The notes beneath the pieces were generated by a model, which saw only the letters and a list, made by a program, of their open reading frames with translations, had not been told where the DNA came from and did not search any database. A stretch of 9,157 bases of DNA from Pseudomonadota bacterium. GTDB taxonomy: Bacteria > Pseudomonadota > Alphaproteobacteria > Sphingomonadales > Sphingomonadaceae. Shown here in pieces: positions 6,707-9,157 of this stretch; the first letter of the stretch is position 1, and each line of letters begins with the position of its first letter. The position numbers and the translations under genes were made by a program. Location: assembly GCA_023394965.1 (NCBI GenBank), contig JAEWZX010000004.1, positions 1 to 9,157 on the forward strand, in the 5' to 3' direction.

Positions 6707-6721
6707 CAATTAAATAATAGT

Positions 6722-9157
6722 TTATTCTTTCAGCAGTTTTCCCTGCAATGGTTTATCAGGAGCGACTACTGTAACAATATATACCCCCTGCAGCCAGCCG
6801 GAAGTGTCAAACTGCACCTCGCCTGCTGCATTTTTCAGGTCTTTTCTGAACTTCACATTGCCCATGGCATCATGAACCAGCAACATGCTGGCTTTTGCTT
6901 GCGGATGGCCGGTATTGTAACGTACGGTCACCATCGACCTCGCCGGATTGGGCGACATCGTAAAGGAAGGCGGCAGGGTTTTCACCGGTGGGTTTTTGAT
7001 TCCCCGCATGGCACTAAAATCCAGATCATACATTACTTCACAGTCGATGGCGGTGAATACGATGGTGTCATTTCCTCCGCTGAAACCGTTAGCCGGATAG
7101 AAGACCAGCGGGTTGGCGTAGAAATCATAGCTTCCGCCTGCCGGAATGGTAATGGTATTCGGCAGATACACCCCATATCCGTTCATGCTGGTAATGGTAA
7201 AGGTCACCGAAGTACTTCCAAAGTTGTGGATAATACCATGAAGCAGATAATATCCGTCATATTTTTCGATCTTCTCGATATGCGACTCAATGCGACACTC
7301 GTATCGGATCTTGCACTTGGAAGGATCCGGGTTCAGGGTAGCGGTACCGGAGGTAAACTGGCAGTAACCGTTATCGATCATCAGCTGATAGTTCCCCGCC
7401 TGTTGTGGCCAGAAAGGATAAATAAAGCCCGGGCCGTCCTGCTGACTGTTGCCGAAATATTGCCACTCGTGGTTAATGTAATCCCCCAGTGGGCCTACAA
7501 TATAACCGTCACCCAGACAAACGTCATAACATCCTGTCGGGAAGATCCACATCAGGCTCTCCAGATCATGGGGAACCATGATTTCTGAACTCACGGTACA
7601 GCCCGAGGGAGCGGTGTGGGTTACCTGATACAGCCCGCCGTGGTAGACGGTAATGGCAGTGCCACTCTGGCCGTTGCTCCAGTTGTACTGGCCTGCCTGC
7701 GGATTCTGAATGGTCAGTTCAACACTGTACGGTGTGGAACTCATCGGATCAGGGCACTGAATATGCATTCCGACGTCCGGATAATCCTGAGGCTGGCTGA
7801 CCGTGATGGTAAAGCTGACGGAGGTGTCACACCCCGGATCGGCGGTACGCCGTACATGGAACGTGTACGTATAGGTTCCTGCGGTGTTCAGCGTGCCTGT
7901 AGGAATCTGGGTAGGCGTCGCTGCGCTCCATGGATGGAGAACAGTCGTGGTTCCGTTATGCAGCAGGGTCCATTGGTATTCCAGATTAGGTTCTGTGACA
8001 ATGCCGTACAGGGTAGTGCCTTGCCCGCGACAAAGGTTGGCTTTGCCTGCGATATTGGCGTAAGGAACGGGTTTAATGGTGACCGGAACGGCTTGGTTAG
8101 CCATGCCTATATCCTGACAATCATTGGCGTTCAGCAGAATCGGCCAATAATTTCCCGACTGCGTGGGCGTAAAACTCTGGGTATTGGGCGCACCCGGTAC
8201 CGGTTGATCGCCGTTCATCCAGATGTAACCGGATGGTGAAGGAGCTCCGGGAGTTGAATTATTGTACGTGATCACTGGTTGTACGGTACTTGTTTCACAA
8301 AGAGTGTAACCCGTCGGCGGACTAAGTATACCCGAAAATTCGGCTTTTACCACCTGGATATTGCCGAGGTCGTGGGTAAAAACACATCCTAATGGGGTAC
8401 TTACTGTAAGAGAGATACTTGTTGTTGTATTGCTGTTAATGGTTATTTGTTGTTGCCCGCTTGTCGCATACACTCCCGTATTGCTAAATCCAATATAATA
8501 GGAATTCGCAGGATCATATCCCGGGATATTCACGGTGATGACATTTTCTGAACACACCGCTCCTCCTGTCGGATCCGGGGATAGGGTAAAGTTCATGTCA
8601 GGCATTGCCGGCAGCGTAATGCTTTCGGTAATGCTGCAGGGCAATAAGCCCGGCGAAGTGAGCGTCAGGGTCAGCTGATACGTCTGTCCCGGTGTCAGGC
8701 CGCTGAACGTGGCACTTTGCCCGCTGCCGTTCTGTGGTGGCTGTCCGCCTCCGGTCAGCTGGTAACTGTACGTTACCGCATTAGCTGACACCCCGAAAAG
8801 CGAGGAGATATTATGGGCGGTCAGTGAATAGGTGCTCGGGTTCACGCTGCCGGTGCATCCGATCACATATTTCAACTTAGGCTGGTAAGGTTTGATGACC
8901 TGTGCAGTGCTGATCAGCACACAACTGCCGTAAGTAGCTTCCACCTGCACCACATTGACTCCTGCAAGGGTAGTGGTAATGGAATTGGTGGTTCCGGTGC
9001 CCGGTACTACATTGCCGTTCAGCTTCCAGACAATGCTGTTGGGAGTGGTAGTAAAAGTCACCTGTGCATTGATGGAATTGCAGGAACTGAGTGAAGCGGT
9101 TACCGCTAGATTAGGATTGGGAGTCACGGTACATCCTCCGGTAGAACCGCAGTCCTG
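6722..9157 (-). CDS. Large Cys-rich Ig/PKD-like secreted protein with T9SS sorting domain, partial
   Basis: The frame is open to the right edge (…DCGSTGGCTVTPNPNL), so the GTG at 9127 is not the true start and the N-terminus is missing. The visible 811 codons contain about seven beta-sandwich-like modules, many bounded by Cys. Examples are CETSTVQPVITYN…NANDC, CRGQGTTLYGIV…RTADPGC and CPDPMSSTPYSVELT…SGC. They carry Y.W or YxWSNG cores and GNY/GTYT/GLYQV edges, as in PKD/Ig-like repeats of large Bacteroidota adhesins. A further sandwich-like segment follows (CKIRYECRIES to TAIDCEVMYDLDF). The last ~75 residues (FTMSPNPARSMVTVRYN to GKLLKE, with GVYIVTV) are a T9SS type A sorting domain, of a different subtype from the small paralogues. 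Its DNA is visibly richer in G+C: hand-counted 60-base lines at 7381 and 8641 give about 55% and 62%, against about 43% and 27% at 661 and 5521. A role in adhesion or matrix is inferred from architecture only. Confidence 0.9.
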   Translation of the reverse strand, partial: QDCGSTGGCTVTPNPNLAVTASLSSCNSINAQVTFTTTPNSIVWKLNGNVVPGTGTTNSITTTLAGVNVVQVEATYGSCVLISTAQVIKPYQPKLKYVIGCTGSVNPSTYSLTAHNISSLFGVSANAVTYSYQLTGGGQPPQNGSGQSATFSGLTPGQTYQLTLTLTSPGLLPCSITESITLPAMPDMNFTLSPDPTGGAVCSENVITVNIPGYDPANSYYIGFSNTGVYATSGQQQITINSNTTTSISLTVSTPLGCVFTHDLGNIQVVKAEFSGILSPPTGYTLCETSTVQPVITYNNSTPGAPSPSGYIWMNGDQPVPGAPNTQSFTPTQSGNYWPILLNANDCQDIGMANQAVPVTIKPVPYANIAGKANLCRGQGTTLYGIVTEPNLEYQWTLLHNGTTTVLHPWSAATPTQIPTGTLNTAGTYTYTFHVRRTADPGCDTSVSFTITVSQPQDYPDVGMHIQCPDPMSSTPYSVELTIQNPQAGQYNWSNGQSGTAITVYHGGLYQVTHTAPSGCTVSSEIMVPHDLESLMWIFPTGCYDVCLGDGYIVGPLGDYINHEWQYFGNSQQDGPGFIYPFWPQQAGNYQLMIDNGYCQFTSGTATLNPDPSKCKIRYECRIESHIEKIEKYDGYYLLHGIIHNFGSTSVTFTITSMNGYGVYLPNTITIPAGGSYDFYANPLVFYPANGFSGGNDTIVFTAIDCEVMYDLDFSAMRGIKNPPVKTLPPSFTMSPNPARSMVTVRYNTGHPQAKASMLLVHDAMGNVKFRKDLKNAAGEVQFDTSGWLQGVYIVTVVAPDKPLQGKLLKE

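Noticed and set aside
6659..7588. 309-residue plus-strand frame
   Set aside because: Antisense to the well-supported sorting domain and Ig-like region; composition is His/Arg/Cys-rich as expected for a shadow, and it starts inside the terminator.
7616..8239. 207-residue plus-strand frame
   Set aside because: Antisense to the Ig-like modules of the large secreted protein; no motif, no leader.

Overview
The window comes from a member of the Bacteroidota, most likely a flavobacterium of the Chryseobacterium/Weeksellaceae type. Four items support this: C-terminal type IX secretion system (T9SS) type A sorting domains with the YPNP/SPNP start and GVY(Y/I)V end; A-rich leaders without a strong Shine-Dalgarno; a TAnnTTTG-type -7 box; and AT-rich spacers full of TTTGCAAA, ATTAAC and CAGGCTGA-type repeats. 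The genus is an inference from style, not from a marker gene. All coding content is on the minus strand, so transcription runs from right to left.

Layout in transcription order. (1) 9157-6722: 3' part of a large secreted adhesin-like protein made of Cys-bounded Ig/PKD-like modules and a T9SS sorting domain; its start lies beyond the right edge. A rho-independent terminator follows it. (2) 6612-4726: complete secreted beta-propeller-like protein with a T9SS sorting domain. (3) 4460-2625: a paralogue broken twice. Its signal peptide and promoter are missing because the reading frame joins an intergenic repeat at codon ~28, and it has an in-frame TAG at 3558-3560. (4) 2128-236: complete paralogue, very close to the pseudogene. 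(5) 61-1: edge of another large-protein sorting domain, cut off abruptly at its upstream side and continuing out of the window.

The spacers between the small paralogues share a composite repeat: ATTAAC-type octamers next to the stop codon, TTTGCAAA palindromes, a CAGGCTGA/GTCGAAG element, a strong two-way terminator, and a 57-base block ending in GATGC. The block is exact in two spacers and partial in a third. The locus therefore looks like a tandem array of exported surface proteins that grows, decays and exchanges sequence by recombination. The sorting-domain DNA has been kept nearly identical (98 bases identical in all three copies) while the propeller bodies have diverged. I see no enzyme, RNA gene, CRISPR array, transposase or new defence system. 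The most interesting content is the recombination history of the array.
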